A stretch of 64,000 bases of DNA, from positions 3,924,001 through 3,988,000 of the forward strand of contig NZ_CP021768.1 of assembly GCF_002192255.1 (NCBI RefSeq), given 5' to 3'. The DNA is from Stenotrophomonas sp. WZN-1. Lineage in GTDB: Bacteria; Pseudomonadota; Gammaproteobacteria; Xanthomonadales; Xanthomonadaceae. The translations under genes and the position numbers were made by a program. Positions 44,811 through 54,085 of the stretch are shown piece by piece (within the stretch, counting starts at the first letter, position 1; the number at the start of each line of letters is the position of its first letter). A model generated the notes under the pieces. The model did no database searches and was not told the origin of the DNA. It was given only the letters and a program-made list of their open reading frames with translations.

Positions 44811-45938
44811 ATGACCACGCATGCATATGAGGCGCTGCTGCGCCTGTTGATGGCGGGAGGCGCACTGTCGCCCCGACGGGCCCTGCTGCAGGCCGCGGGC
44901 GATGCGGAAGCCGCCATCGCGCAAGGCACTGCGACCTGGCGCGCGCACGGTTGCACGCCGGAGCAGTGCGCCGCGCTGGAACGCCCCGATACCCGGGCCT
45001 GGACAGCCGCCCGGCGCTGGCTGGAACAGGACAACCATCACCTGCTGCCCTGCACTCATCCGGACTTTCCGCCATCACTGCTGGAGGTACCCAATCCGCC
45101 GCTGGCCCTGTTCGTGGCCGGCGACCCGAGCCTGGCCTGGCGCCCCTCGGTGGCGCTGGTCGGCAGCCGCTCACCCACCCCGGGCGGGCGCGCACTGGCC
45201 GCACGTTTTGCCGGCTGCTTCGTCGAGGCAGGCCTGGCGGTGACCAGTGGCCTGGCCGCAGGTATCGATGCGGCCGCGCACCAGGCCACGCTGGAGGCCG
45301 GCGGCTGCACCGTGGCAGTGATCGGCACCGGCCCTGACCGTGCCTATCCGGACAGCCACGCACGGCTGCAGGCGCGGATCGCCACCGAAGGCGTGGTGCT
45401 CAGCGAGTACCTGCCGGGCACGGCTGCCCGCCCCGGCCACTTCCCCGCGCGCAACCGGCTGGTGGCCGGGCTGGCACTGGCCACCGTGGTGGTCGAGGCC
45501 GCCCAGCGCTCGGGCGCGCTGATCACCGCGCGCCTGGCCGCGGAGGCGGGCCGCGAAGTCTGTGCCCTGCCCGGGTCGGTGCTCAACCCACGCGCGGCCG
45601 GCTGCCACCGCCTGATCCGTGAGGGCGCGGCGCTGGTCGAGCGCCCCGAGGAGGTTCTGGAACTGCTCGCCCCCGCCCTTCGCCAGCAGCTGCCGGGCTT
45701 GCAATCGCGGTTGGCAACCCCCACTGAACAGGCACCGCCGGCGCTCCTGCCGGCGCGCTGGGCCGACGACCCTGACTACCAGTGCTTGTGGCGGGCCCTG
45801 GACCACAACCCAAGCGGTATGGATTCACTGATCACGCGCTGTGGATTGACGGCGTCACAGGTGTCCTCCATGCTGCTGGCCATGGAACTGGCGGGAATCG
45901 TGGTGTGCGTACACGGCCGCTACTGTCGAACTCCCTAG
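44811..45938 (+). CDS. dprA: DNA processing protein DprA (Smf)
   Basis: A 375-residue protein that loads RecA on incoming single-stranded DNA during natural transformation. The central Rossmann-like domain shows [54 protein letters not shown] and [18 protein letters not shown]. The C-terminal winged helix ([20 protein letters not shown]) matches the DprA tail. There is no leader ribosome-binding site; GATAGT followed by five G abuts ATG 44811, suggesting a leaderless message. It is followed by smg. Confidence 0.95.
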   Translation: MTTHAYEALLRLLMAGGALSPRRALLQAAGDAEAAIAQGTATWRAHGCTPEQCAALERPDTRAWTAARRWLEQDNHHLLPCTHPDFPPSLLEVPNPPLALFVAGDPSLAWRPSVALVGSRSPTPGGRALAARFAGCFVEAGLAVTSGLAAGIDAAAHQATLEAGGCTVAVIGTGPDRAYPDSHARLQARIATEGVVLSEYLPGTAARPGHFPARNRLVAGLALATVVVEAAQRSGALITARLAAEAGREVCALPGSVLNPRAAGCHRLIREGAALVERPEEVLELLAPALRQQLPGLQSRLATPTEQAPPALLPARWADDPDYQCLWRALDHNPSGMDSLITRCGLTASQVSSMLLAMELAGIVVCVHGRYCRTP

Positions 45939-45981
45939 TTTCTTCACCTCCACAGCGTCGCGCGACGCAGGCCGAGGGGCA

Positions 45982-46455
45982 ATGAAAGAGAGCATCCTGG
46001 ACGTACTGCTGTACCTGTTTGAACACTATTTCAGCGAAGATGCGGACCTGATCCGTGACCGCGATTCGCTCCAGAACGGCCTGATCCAGGCCGGTTTCAG
46101 TCCCACCGAGATCAACAAGGCGTTCGACTGGCTCGATGCCCTGGCCGCGCAGCGGCCGAGCGTGGCCCAGGCGCGGGTCGATGGCCCCGTGCGCATCTAC
46201 CATGGCCCCGAGCTGGACAAGCTGGATGTGGAATGCCGCGGCTTCCTGCTGTACCTGGAACAGCACGGCATCCTCGACGCCGACCAGCGCGAGCTGGTGC
46301 TGGACCGGGCGATGGCCCTGGACCAGGACGAACTGGACCTGGACGACCTGAAGTGGGTCGTGCTGATGGTGCTGTTCAACCAGCCCGGCTCCGAAGCGGC
46401 CTATGCCTGGATGGAGACGCAGATGTTCATGGACGAGCCAGAACCCCTGCACTGA
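45982..46455 (+). CDS. smg: Smg family protein (DUF494)
   Basis: A 157-residue acidic soluble protein. The start [17 protein letters not shown] and the [25 protein letters not shown] helix match Smg. It is commonly located between dprA and topA, as here. The function is unknown. It begins 43 bases after dprA and is probably in the same operon. Confidence 0.92.
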   Translation: MKESILDVLLYLFEHYFSEDADLIRDRDSLQNGLIQAGFSPTEINKAFDWLDALAAQRPSVAQARVDGPVRIYHGPELDKLDVECRGFLLYLEQHGILDADQRELVLDRAMALDQDELDLDDLKWVVLMVLFNQPGSEAAYAWMETQMFMDEPEPLH

Positions 46456-46494
46456 CCGTACACTTGGGGGCATAGCGCATTCAGGAGCGTCCCC

Positions 46495-47259
46495 GTGAGC
46501 GAGTGGTTCCATGCAGAAGGCAACCGGCAGCAAGGCCCGCTGCCGGCGGAACAGTTGGTCGAGTTGTTCCGCAGCAACCAGATCTCCCTGGACACCCTCG
46601 TCTGGCGCGACGGCCTGCCGCAATGGCAGCCGTTGCGCAGCGTCGTCGACGAGCTGGGCCTGATCGTGCCGGCGCTGGACGTCGCCGTGCCGGCCGTGGA
46701 ACCCGAGCCGGAACCCGAACCGGAACCGGTGGCGCCGCCTCCGCCGCAGCCACCGGTGCTGCCGCCGTCCACGCCCTATTCCACCCAGACCCCGGCCGGG
46801 GTCCTGCCGCCGCCGAAAAAGAAGCTCTCCGGCTGCGCCCTGACCGCGATCATCGGCGGTGGCCTGCTGCTGGTGCTGGTACCGATCGTGGCCATCCTCG
46901 CGGCGATCGCCCTGCCCGCCTACAACGACTACACCGTCCGCGCCAAGATCGCCACCGCGGTCAATGCCCTGCAGCCCCTGAAACAACAGGTGCAGCATTT
47001 CGCCGACGACGAAGGCCGCTGTCCGGGCGCCAACGATGCCGGCTTCCCGGCCCCGGGCGACTTCACCCAGGCCGGCCTGTCGGCGGTGAACATCGGCCGC
47101 TTCAACAACGGCCACTGTGGCATCGAAGCGACGCTGGCCGTGCCCGGCAAGAGCCTCGATGGCGACCTGCTGTGGCTGGAATATGATCGCGACAGCGGCC
47201 GCTGGGAATGCAGCGGTGAAAGCGACGACAAATACCTGCCGCCGTCGTGCCGCGGCTGA
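46495..47259 (+). CDS. GYF_2-domain protein with pilin-like membrane segment
   Basis: A 254-residue protein of unusual architecture. Residues 1-55 form a GYF_2 (DUF4339) domain (EWFHAEGNRQQGPLPAEQLV, DTLVWRDGLPQWQPL). A linker of EPEPEPEP and prolines follows. A hydrophobic helix then ends AILAAIALPAYNDYTVRAKI, the sequence seen in type IV pilins and minor pilins, and a C-terminal domain has three Cys. There is no prepilin-peptidase G-F-T-L-x-E site, so it is probably not processed as a pilin. The GTG start at 46495 has AGGAG upstream. A GYF-RDD paralogue follows at once. Confidence 0.8.
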   Translation: MSEWFHAEGNRQQGPLPAEQLVELFRSNQISLDTLVWRDGLPQWQPLRSVVDELGLIVPALDVAVPAVEPEPEPEPEPVAPPPPQPPVLPPSTPYSTQTPAGVLPPPKKKLSGCALTAIIGGGLLLVLVPIVAILAAIALPAYNDYTVRAKIATAVNALQPLKQQVQHFADDEGRCPGANDAGFPAPGDFTQAGLSAVNIGRFNNGHCGIEATLAVPGKSLDGDLLWLEYDRDSGRWECSGESDDKYLPPSCRG

Positions 47260-47308
47260 GCCACGCGCACGGCAGCACCTCCAAGGACGATCCAACAGGG
47301 AACATGCA

Positions 47309-48238
47309 ATGACTGAGTGGTACTACGCCGAAGGACAGCAACGCCAGGGCCCGCTGTCGGTCCAGGACATCCGCCAGCGCTTCCAGCGCGGCGAACTGAA
47401 CCTGGACACCCTGGTCTGGCGCGAAGGCATGGCCCAGTGGGCTGCACTGCGCCAGGTGGTCGACGAACTCGGCCTGCAGACGCTGGCCGACGCCAGCACG
47501 GCCACCGCCAGTGGCGGCTTCGACCTGCGCAGCGACTACGCCGCCATCGACAACGGCACTGCACCGCTGCCTGGCACGGGTGCGCTCAGCAGCTCGCCCT
47601 ACAGCGCCCCGGCCGCCGCCGGTGCCGGCGGCCCGCAGCCGGTGATCGGCGGCGAGGTGGTCTACGCGGGCTTCTGGAAGCGCGTAGCGGCCTACATGAT
47701 CGACTACTTCGTGCTGGCCATTCCGGGCGGCATCATCGGCGCCATCATCGGCGTGGTGCTTGGCGCCAGCATGGGCGCGGTAGGCAGTGGCGAGACCTCC
47801 ATCGAAATCGTCGCGCAGGTGGCCAGCGCGCTGATCAACATGGCCATCGGCGTGGCCTACTACACCTGGTTCCATTCCTCGCAGGGTGGAGCCACGCTGG
47901 GAAAGATGGCGGTCGGCATCAAGGTCGTGCGCAGCAACGGTGACCGCTTGACCAAGGGCCGCGCCTTCGGTCGCTACTGGGCCATGCTGCTGAGCAGCTT
48001 CACCCTCGGCATTGGCTTCCTGATGGCCGCCTTCACCGAGCGCAAGCAGGGCCTGCACGACATGATCTGCGACACCCTGGTGGTCGACCGCTGGGCCTAC
48101 ACCGACCAGCCGCACCTGCAGCGCCATGAGCTGGGCACGGTCACCATCGTGATCCTGGTGCTGACCGGCCTGCTGTCGCTGGCGGGCCTAGTGCTGCTGG
48201 TGGCCGCGGTCGGCTTCATCGCCAAGATGGCCTCATGA
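47309..48238 (+). CDS. GYF_2-domain RDD-family membrane protein
   Basis: A 309-residue protein. The N-terminal GYF_2 domain (EWYYAEGQQRQGPLSVQDIR, NLDTLVWREGMAQWAALRQV) closely resembles its upstream neighbour. A Ala/Ser-rich linker leads to an RDD domain (YAGFWKRVAAYMIDYFVLAI, GGATLGKMAVGIKVVRSNG, FTERKQGLHDMICDTLVV), then a C-terminal membrane helix. RDD proteins are small membrane proteins of uncertain, possibly ion-transport, function. ATG 47309 is 49 bases after the previous gene, so the two are likely co-transcribed. Confidence 0.88.
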   Translation: MTEWYYAEGQQRQGPLSVQDIRQRFQRGELNLDTLVWREGMAQWAALRQVVDELGLQTLADASTATASGGFDLRSDYAAIDNGTAPLPGTGALSSSPYSAPAAAGAGGPQPVIGGEVVYAGFWKRVAAYMIDYFVLAIPGGIIGAIIGVVLGASMGAVGSGETSIEIVAQVASALINMAIGVAYYTWFHSSQGGATLGKMAVGIKVVRSNGDRLTKGRAFGRYWAMLLSSFTLGIGFLMAAFTERKQGLHDMICDTLVVDRWAYTDQPHLQRHELGTVTIVILVLTGLLSLAGLVLLVAAVGFIAKMAS

Positions 48239-48306
48239 ACGGCCATCCTCACGTCTGGCTGCTTGACAGGGGCTGGCCGGGCGTGATTCCTCTAATAAGG
48301 TGAAAC

Positions 48307-48337
48307 CTGAACGCCCGGCACACTACCGGGCGTTCAG
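48307..48337 (+). terminator. Hairpin upstream of topA
   Basis: CTGAACGCCCGG pairs perfectly with its complement across a 7-base loop. It lies between the GYF-RDD gene and topA and is followed by CGTATTGATTTG, only partly T-rich. Confidence 0.6.
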
Positions 48338-48431
48338 CGTATTGATTTGTCCGTGGCCGCTTCACTAATGCGGCCGTTTGCTCCACCCTAGCGGCCCCTC
48401 CCCTGCGGCTCGCCCCACAGACACTGCTGCC

Positions 48432-50909
48432 ATGCCCAAGCACCTGCTCATCGTCGAATCGCCGGCCAAGGCCAAGACGATCAACAAATACCTCGGCAAG
48501 GACTACACCGTCCTGGCCTCGTATGGGCATGTGCGTGACCTGATTCCGAAGGAAGGCGCGGTCGACCCGGACAACGGGTTCGCCATGCACTACGACGTGA
48601 TCGACAAGAACGAAAAGCATGTCGACGCGATCGCCAAGGCCGCCAAGGGCGCCGACGACATCCTGCTGGCGACCGACCCGGATCGCGAGGGTGAAGCGAT
48701 CAGCTGGCATATCGCCGAGATCCTGAAGGAACGCGGGCTGGTCAAGGACAAGCCGATGCAGCGCGTTGTGTTCACCGAGATCACCCCGCGCGCCATCAAG
48801 GAAGCGATCAGCCAGCCGCGCGCGATCGCCAGCGACCTGGTCGATGCCCAGCAGGCGCGACGCGCGCTGGACTACCTGGTCGGCTTCAACCTGTCGCCGG
48901 TGCTGTGGCGCAAGGTCCAGCGCGGCCTGTCCGCCGGCCGCGTGCAGAGCCCGGCGCTGCGCATGATCGTCGAGCGCGAGGAAGAGATCGAAGCCTTCAT
49001 CGCCCGCGAGTACTGGTCGATCGCCGCCGAGTGCGCACACCCGTCGCAGCACTTCAACGCCAAGCTGATCAAGCTGGATGGGCAGAAGTTCGAGCAGTTC
49101 ACCATCACCGACGGCGACACCGCCGAAGCCGCCCGCCTGCGTATCCAGCAGGCCGCGCAGGGCTCGCTGCATGTCACCGACGTGGCCAGCAAGGAGCGCA
49201 AGCGCCGCCCGGCACCGCCGTTCACCACCTCCACCCTGCAGCAGGAAGCCTCGCGCAAGCTCGGTTTCACCACCCGCAAGACCATGCAGGTGGCGCAGAA
49301 GCTGTATGAGGGCGTGGCGATCGGTGACGAAGGCACCGTCGGCCTGATCTCGTACATGCGTACCGACTCGGTGAACCTGTCGCAGGACGCGCTGGCCGAA
49401 ATCCGCGACGTGATCGCCCGTGATTACGGCATCGCCTCGCTGCCGGACCAGCCGAACACCTACCAGACCAAGTCGAAGAACGCCCAGGAAGCGCACGAAG
49501 CGGTGCGCCCGACCTCGGCCCTGCGCACTCCGTCCCAGGTGGCGCGCTTCCTGACCGACGACGAGCGCCGGTTGTACGAGCTGATCTGGAAGCGCGCCGT
49601 CGCCTGCCAGATGATCCCGGCCACGCTCAACACCGTCAGCGTCGATCTGTCGGCTGGCAGCGAGCACGTGTTCCGTGCCAGCGGCACCACCGTGGTGGTG
49701 CCCGGCTTCCTGGCCGTGTACGAGGAGGGCAAGGACAGCAAGAGCGCCGAGGACGAGGACGAAGGCCGCAAGCTGCCGGCGATGAAGCCTGGCGACCGCG
49801 TGCCGCTGGAACGCATCCAGGCCGAGCAGCATTTCACCCAGCCGCCGCCGCGCTACACCGAAGCGGCGCTGGTGAAGGCGCTGGAAGAGTACGGCATCGG
49901 CCGTCCCTCGACCTACGCCTCGATCATCCAGACCCTGCTGTTCCGCAAGTACGTGGAAATGGAAGGCCGCAGCTTCCGCCCGTCCGACGTTGGCCGCGCG
50001 GTGTCCAAGTTCCTGTCCAGCCACTTCACCCGATACGTGGACTACGACTTCACCGCCAAGCTCGAAGACGAGCTCGACGCCGTCTCGCGTGGCGAAGAAG
50101 AGTGGATCCCGCTGATGGCCCGCTTCTGGGAGCCGTTCAAGGAACTGGTGGAAGACAAGAAGGAATCGGTTGACCGTGCCGAGGCCAGTGGCGCGCGCGA
50201 GCTCGGTACCGACCCGAAGACCGGCAAGCCGGTCAGCGTGCGGCTGGGCCGCTTCGGGCCTTACGCCGCCATCGGCAGCACCGCCGAGGACGCCGAGGAG
50301 AAGCCGAAGTTCGCGTCGCTGCGCCCTGGGCAGTCGATGCACACCATCTCGCTGGAAGACGCGCTGGAACTGTTCCTGATGCCGCGTGCGCTGGGCGAGG
50401 ACAACGGCGAGCCGGTCAGCGTCGGCATCGGCCGCTTCGGCCCGTTCGCCAAGCGCGGCAGCACCTATGCCTCGCTGAAGAAGGAAGACGACCCGTACAC
50501 CATCGACCTGGCCCGCGCCGTGTTCCTGATCGAAGAGAAGGAAGAGATCGCGCGCAACCGGATCATCAAGGAGTTCGAGGGCAGCGACATCCAGGTGCTG
50601 AACGGCCGCTTCGGCCCGTACATCAGCGACGGCAAGATGAACGGCAAGATCCCCAAGGATCGCGAACCGGCATCGCTGACCCTGGCCGAAGTGCAGCAGC
50701 TGATGGAAGAAACCGGCAAGCCGGTGCGCAAGGGCTTCGGCGCCAAGAAAGCCGCCGCGAAGAAGGCACCGGCCAAGAAGGCTGCGGTGAAGAAGGAAGC
50801 CGCGCCGAAGAAGGCCGCAGCCAAGAAGGCACCGGCCAAGAAGGCGGTGAAGAAGGCTGCCGCGAAGAAGGCCCCGGCCAAGAAAGCCATCAAGAAAGCG
50901 GCGAAGTAG
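48432..50909 (+). CDS. topA: DNA topoisomerase I
   Basis: An 825-residue type IA topoisomerase that relaxes negative supercoils. The Toprim domain opens with [19 protein letters not shown] and [19 protein letters not shown]. The DNA-cleaving tyrosine is Y308 in [13 protein letters not shown]. The C-terminal part has repeated RFGPY-type domains instead of many zinc fingers, then a 50-residue Lys/Ala/Pro tail ([20 protein letters not shown]). Start ATG 48432 gives [10 protein letters not shown], matching the family. The TAG stop belongs to a SMAG repeat. Confidence 0.98.
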   Translation: MPKHLLIVESPAKAKTINKYLGKDYTVLASYGHVRDLIPKEGAVDPDNGFAMHYDVIDKNEKHVDAIAKAAKGADDILLATDPDREGEAISWHIAEILKERGLVKDKPMQRVVFTEITPRAIKEAISQPRAIASDLVDAQQARRALDYLVGFNLSPVLWRKVQRGLSAGRVQSPALRMIVEREEEIEAFIAREYWSIAAECAHPSQHFNAKLIKLDGQKFEQFTITDGDTAEAARLRIQQAAQGSLHVTDVASKERKRRPAPPFTTSTLQQEASRKLGFTTRKTMQVAQKLYEGVAIGDEGTVGLISYMRTDSVNLSQDALAEIRDVIARDYGIASLPDQPNTYQTKSKNAQEAHEAVRPTSALRTPSQVARFLTDDERRLYELIWKRAVACQMIPATLNTVSVDLSAGSEHVFRASGTTVVVPGFLAVYEEGKDSKSAEDEDEGRKLPAMKPGDRVPLERIQAEQHFTQPPPRYTEAALVKALEEYGIGRPSTYASIIQTLLFRKYVEMEGRSFRPSDVGRAVSKFLSSHFTRYVDYDFTAKLEDELDAVSRGEEEWIPLMARFWEPFKELVEDKKESVDRAEASGARELGTDPKTGKPVSVRLGRFGPYAAIGSTAEDAEEKPKFASLRPGQSMHTISLEDALELFLMPRALGEDNGEPVSVGIGRFGPFAKRGSTYASLKKEDDPYTIDLARAVFLIEEKEEIARNRIIKEFEGSDIQVLNGRFGPYISDGKMNGKIPKDREPASLTLAEVQQLMEETGKPVRKGFGAKKAAAKKAPAKKAAVKKEAAPKKAAAKKAPAKKAVKKAAAKKAPAKKAIKKAAK

Positions 50910-50928
50910 ATCCACACCATGCGTGGAT
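50906..50928. repeat. SMAG repeat overlapping topA stop codon
   Basis: GTAGATCCACaCCATGCGTGGAT: the GTAG at 50906-50909 contains the TAG stop of topA. The arms are ATCCAC/GTGGAT. Confidence 0.75.
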
Positions 50929-50940
50929 GAGGGTGAGGGC

Positions 50941-50965
50941 GTGCGGACCAACGGTCCGCACCTAC
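50941..50965. repeat. SMAG repeat
   Basis: GTGCGGACC-AAC-GGTCCGCAC followed by CTAC at 50962-50965: a second, oppositely oriented element 12 bases from the first. Confidence 0.7.
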
Positions 50966-51036
50966 CGCCCGCACCCACCACCCCTTCTGCACGCAGCAGG
51001 GGGATAATGAAGGCCCATGCCGGGCCGGTCATCGCC

Positions 51037-51597
51037 ATGAAAGAACTCACCCTGGACTCTGCTGTCGCCACGCTCCGCGCCGGCGGCGTGATCGCCTATC
51101 CGACCGAAGCGGTCTGGGGCCTGGGCTGCGATCCGTCGCACGAGGCAGCGGTGCACATGGTGCTGCGGCTGAAGCAGCGCCCGATCGAGAAGGGCATGAT
51201 CCTGGTCGCCGCCGAACTGTCGCAGCTGGAGGGCTGGGTGCGCCTGCAGGCGCTGCCCGACGCCCGCCAGCGTGCGGTGCTGGCCAGCTGGCCGGGGGCC
51301 AACACCTGGATCCTGCCGGCCGGTCCGCGCGCCCAACCGTGGGTCACCGGTGAGCACAGCGGCATCGCCGTGCGCATCAGCGCCCACCCACTGGTCGCCG
51401 CCCTGTGCCGCGCCTGGGGCGGTCCGCTGGTCTCCACCAGCGCCAACCTGGCCGGTGAACCACCGGCGCGCAGCCGCGCCGAGCTCGATCCGCGCCTGCT
51501 GCGCCTGCTCGATGGCCTCCTCGATGGCGAGACCGGCGGCCTGGCCCAACCGACCCCGATCCGCGACGCGCTCAGCGGCAACGTGCTGCGCTCCTGA
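51037..51597 (+). CDS. tsaC: Threonylcarbamoyl-AMP synthase
   Basis: A 186-residue YrdC/Sua5-type enzyme that makes threonylcarbamoyl-AMP for the t6A37 modification of ANN-decoding tRNAs. The family motifs are IAYPTEAVWGLGCDPSHEAA, LRLKQRPIEKGMILVAA and the ATP-binding PLVSTSANLAGEPPA. It lacks the C-terminal Sua5 domain, as E. coli TsaC does. Start 51037 is chosen by homology. A -10-like GATAAT lies at 51002-51007, upstream of a second in-frame ATG (51007). Confidence 0.94.
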   Translation: MKELTLDSAVATLRAGGVIAYPTEAVWGLGCDPSHEAAVHMVLRLKQRPIEKGMILVAAELSQLEGWVRLQALPDARQRAVLASWPGANTWILPAGPRAQPWVTGEHSGIAVRISAHPLVAALCRAWGGPLVSTSANLAGEPPARSRAELDPRLLRLLDGLLDGETGGLAQPTPIRDALSGNVLRS

Positions 51598-51640
51598 GCG
51601 GACGATTGCACTGCCACGCACAATCACGCACCCTGCCGCC

Positions 51641-52330
51641 ATGAACCTGCCGCGCACCGCCCTGGGCCTGTGCCTGTTGCTGCCATGGACCGCACCGGCC
51701 GCCGAGGACGTGCGCGTCTACCGCTGTGTCGCCAGCAACGGCGCCGTGGCCCTGCAGGACAGGCCCTGCAGCAGTGGCCGGCAGGAAGTGCGCGACCTGC
51801 AGCGCCCGCGCGATCCGGCGCCACGGGTAGTACGCAGCGATGTGACACCCGCGCCTCCCGACGAGGTTCCGGTGATGCGTGATCGCGAGGCCCGCCACGT
51901 CTACATCCAGCCGCCACAACCGTTGTACGAATGCGTGAGCGACGACGGCCGCCGCTATACCAGCGACAACAACGAGGGCAATCCGCGCTGGGTGCCGTTG
52001 TGGACCAGCGTCTGGCTCCCGCATGGGCACCACGGCCCGGTCCATCCTGGCCCACGCCCGGCGTTCGGCACGCCGGTCGGTACCCCCATCGGTGAAGGAA
52101 CCGGCTACCGCCCGCCTGCGGTGGGTGTCGGTGTGCAGGTCCCGGCCGGCAGCGTGCTGGTCCGCGACAGCTGCCATGCGCTGCCGCCGCAGGAGGTCTG
52201 TGCGCGCCTGCGTGACCGCCGCTGGGAACTGGACCGTCGCTACAACAGTGCGCTGCAGAGCGAGCGCACTGCCATCAGCAACGAACAGCGTGGCATCGAC
52301 GCGCGCCTGTCGCGGGACTGCGAACGCTGA
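51641..52330 (+). CDS. Exported DUF4124-like protein
   Basis: A 229-residue periplasmic protein: a signal peptide (MNLPRTALGLCLLLPWTAPA), then a domain starting VYRCVASNGAVALQDRPCSS, as in DUF4124-type proteins where two Cys flank a strand pair. A Pro/Arg-rich linker and a C-terminal helix-rich part follow (ALPPQEVCARLRDRRWELDR). It is a paralogue of the next gene. No function is known. Confidence 0.65.
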   Translation: MNLPRTALGLCLLLPWTAPAAEDVRVYRCVASNGAVALQDRPCSSGRQEVRDLQRPRDPAPRVVRSDVTPAPPDEVPVMRDREARHVYIQPPQPLYECVSDDGRRYTSDNNEGNPRWVPLWTSVWLPHGHHGPVHPGPRPAFGTPVGTPIGEGTGYRPPAVGVGVQVPAGSVLVRDSCHALPPQEVCARLRDRRWELDRRYNSALQSERTAISNEQRGIDARLSRDCER

Positions 52331-52364
52331 ACACAGCGCCGGCCGTGGCATGTACGCTGTGCGC

Positions 52365-53081
52365 ATGAAGAACCTGATCTGGCTGGCCCTGGGCCTGTTC
52401 GCCGGCAATGCATTGGCCGACGACGGGGTGATCTACCGCTGTACCTCCAGCAGCAGCGATGTGCCCACCCTGCAACGTACGCCCTGCCCTGTCGGCAGCA
52501 AGCAGCAGGAAGTGCGGATTCCGGCAGCCGCCAGTGCGCCACCTGCATCTGCCACCGCGGCACCTGTGCCGCCGCCCGAACCGGCGACGGCGACTACACC
52601 GCCCGCTTCCGCGCGCAGCCCCCGTCGCCCCGGCGAAGGACGCACGATCATGGAAGCCGGCATGGTCGAGCGCGAAGGTGGCGATCTGATACTCGACAGC
52701 GCGACGCTGCCGCGCCAGGCCGATGCCACACCGGACAGCAATGCACCACCGAAGCCACCGCTGCCACCGATCTTCCAGTGCACCGACAGCCAGGGCGGGA
52801 GCTACCTGCACGAGTACGAAGCCGCCGCCGGGCGCTGCGAACTGATGACCGTGCAGGGCCTGGGCGGCGCCACCCCGGTCAACGCCGCCGGCTGTGAAGT
52901 CGTGCGCGACCGCTGCGAGGAGCTGCCGGAGGCACAGCGATGCGGTGGCTGGCAGCAGCGCTTCCGCGACGCGCGCGGCCGTGAGCGGTTCGCCTCGCCG
53001 GAAAACCGCGACAACGCCCGTGGGGAACGCGAGCGGCTGCAGGGTGTGCTGGAGGCCAGCAACTGCCCGGTACCGGGGTGA
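52365..53081 (+). CDS. Exported DUF4124-like protein (paralogue)
   Basis: A 238-residue protein: a signal peptide (MKNLIWLALGLFAGNALA), then VIYRCTSSSSDVPTLQRTPC, the same cysteine-framed domain as its neighbour. A long Ala/Pro linker follows, then a second Cys-bearing region (IFQCTDSQGGSYLHEYE, CEVVRDRCEELPEAQRCGGW) and an Arg/Glu-rich end. It begins 34 bases after the previous gene, with TACGCT six bases before its ATG. It looks like a tandem duplication that has since diverged. Confidence 0.65.
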   Translation: MKNLIWLALGLFAGNALADDGVIYRCTSSSSDVPTLQRTPCPVGSKQQEVRIPAAASAPPASATAAPVPPPEPATATTPPASARSPRRPGEGRTIMEAGMVEREGGDLILDSATLPRQADATPDSNAPPKPPLPPIFQCTDSQGGSYLHEYEAAAGRCELMTVQGLGGATPVNAAGCEVVRDRCEELPEAQRCGGWQQRFRDARGRERFASPENRDNARGERERLQGVLEASNCPVPG

Positions 53082-53123
53082 CAGCGGCGGCATGGCCGCA
53101 CCTGCCCATGGGGTGGATCTGTT

Positions 53124-53186
53124 GTAGAGCCGAGCCATGCTCGGCTGCCGTTGGCGGAATGCAGCCGAGCATGGGCTCGGCTCTAC
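53124..53186. repeat. Inverted pair of SMAG repeats
   Basis: Two units face each other: GTAG at 53124-53127 with arms AGCCGAGC/GCTCGGCT, and a mirror copy ending CTAC at 53183-53186, with 14 bases between. As a whole this is a long interrupted palindrome between convergent genes. Confidence 0.8.
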
Positions 53187-53196
53187 AGCAGAGCGA

Positions 53197-53973
53197 TCAG
53201 AAGCCGTAACGCAGGAAGCCGCCATCCACCGCGATGCATTCGCCGGTGACATAGCTGGCCGCCGGCAGGCACAGGAAGCCCACGGCTGCGGCCACTTCCT
53301 CCGGCTCGCCGATGCGGCGCATGGGCGTGCGGTTGATCACTTCTTCGTAGTAGTCCGGGTCCGACAATGGACCGGACGTGCGCCGCGTGCGGATGTACCA
53401 CGGCGCCACCGCGTTGACCCGGATGCCATCCTCGGCCCACTCGACGGCCAGGTTGCGGGTCATCTGGTGCATCGCCGCCTTGGTCATGCCGTAGACCACG
53501 CCACTGCGCACATGGGTCAGCCCGGACACGCTGCCGACATTGACGATCGACGACGACGCGTGCCGGGCCAGCAGCGGATGCGCGTAGCGCGACAGCTCGA
53601 AGGCCGAGAACAGGTTGGTCTCGAAGATCTTGCGCCACTCGTCCTCGGAATACTCCGTGGCTGCCTTGGTGACGTTGCCACCGGCGTTGTTGACCAGGAT
53701 GTGCAGGCCATCACTGTGGTCTTCCACCCAGTCCAGGATCTGGCGGCGGTCCTCGTCATCGGAGACGTCGGCGGCCAGCGCATGCACCTGGTGCTGCGGA
53801 TACACATCCTGCAGTTCATCGCGCGCGGTCTCCAGCATGTCGATATCGCGGCCGACGATCATCAGGTCGGCGCCGAGCCCCGCCAGTTCATGCGCGATGG
53901 CCAGGCCGATGCCGGCGCTGGCGCCGGTGATCAGGGCCGTCTGGCCGTCCAGGCGCCACCGTTGCTGGGTCAT
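53197..53973 (-). CDS. Short-chain dehydrogenase/reductase (tropinone-reductase-like)
   Basis: A 258-residue classical SDR. The NAD(P)-binding loop is TGASAGIG (16-23), with NNAG at 95-98. The catalytic tetrad is S148 (NVGSVSG), Y161 and K165 (YGMTK), with N120-region residues. The full C-terminal GEPEEVAAAVGFLCLPAASY is also present. Its substrate is unknown; members of this subgroup are often annotated as tropinone reductase-like. Confidence 0.92.
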   Translation of the reverse strand: MTQQRWRLDGQTALITGASAGIGLAIAHELAGLGADLMIVGRDIDMLETARDELQDVYPQHQVHALAADVSDDEDRRQILDWVEDHSDGLHILVNNAGGNVTKAATEYSEDEWRKIFETNLFSAFELSRYAHPLLARHASSSIVNVGSVSGLTHVRSGVVYGMTKAAMHQMTRNLAVEWAEDGIRVNAVAPWYIRTRRTSGPLSDPDYYEEVINRTPMRRIGEPEEVAAAVGFLCLPAASYVTGECIAVDGGFLRYGF

Positions 53974-54085
53974 GTGTCCTCCGGGGCCGCGCCCACTGCA
54001 TTTCGATGCCGCAAGGATACGCGCTCACGGCGGCGCTCGGCGGGGGATGCGACACTTGCCCATACGCCCACCGCGGAGAGCCGCC

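Noticed and set aside
48249..51071. A 940-codon minus-strand frame opposite topA
   Set aside because: Perfect antisense of topA with no domain and low-complexity composition; topA has all catalytic motifs.
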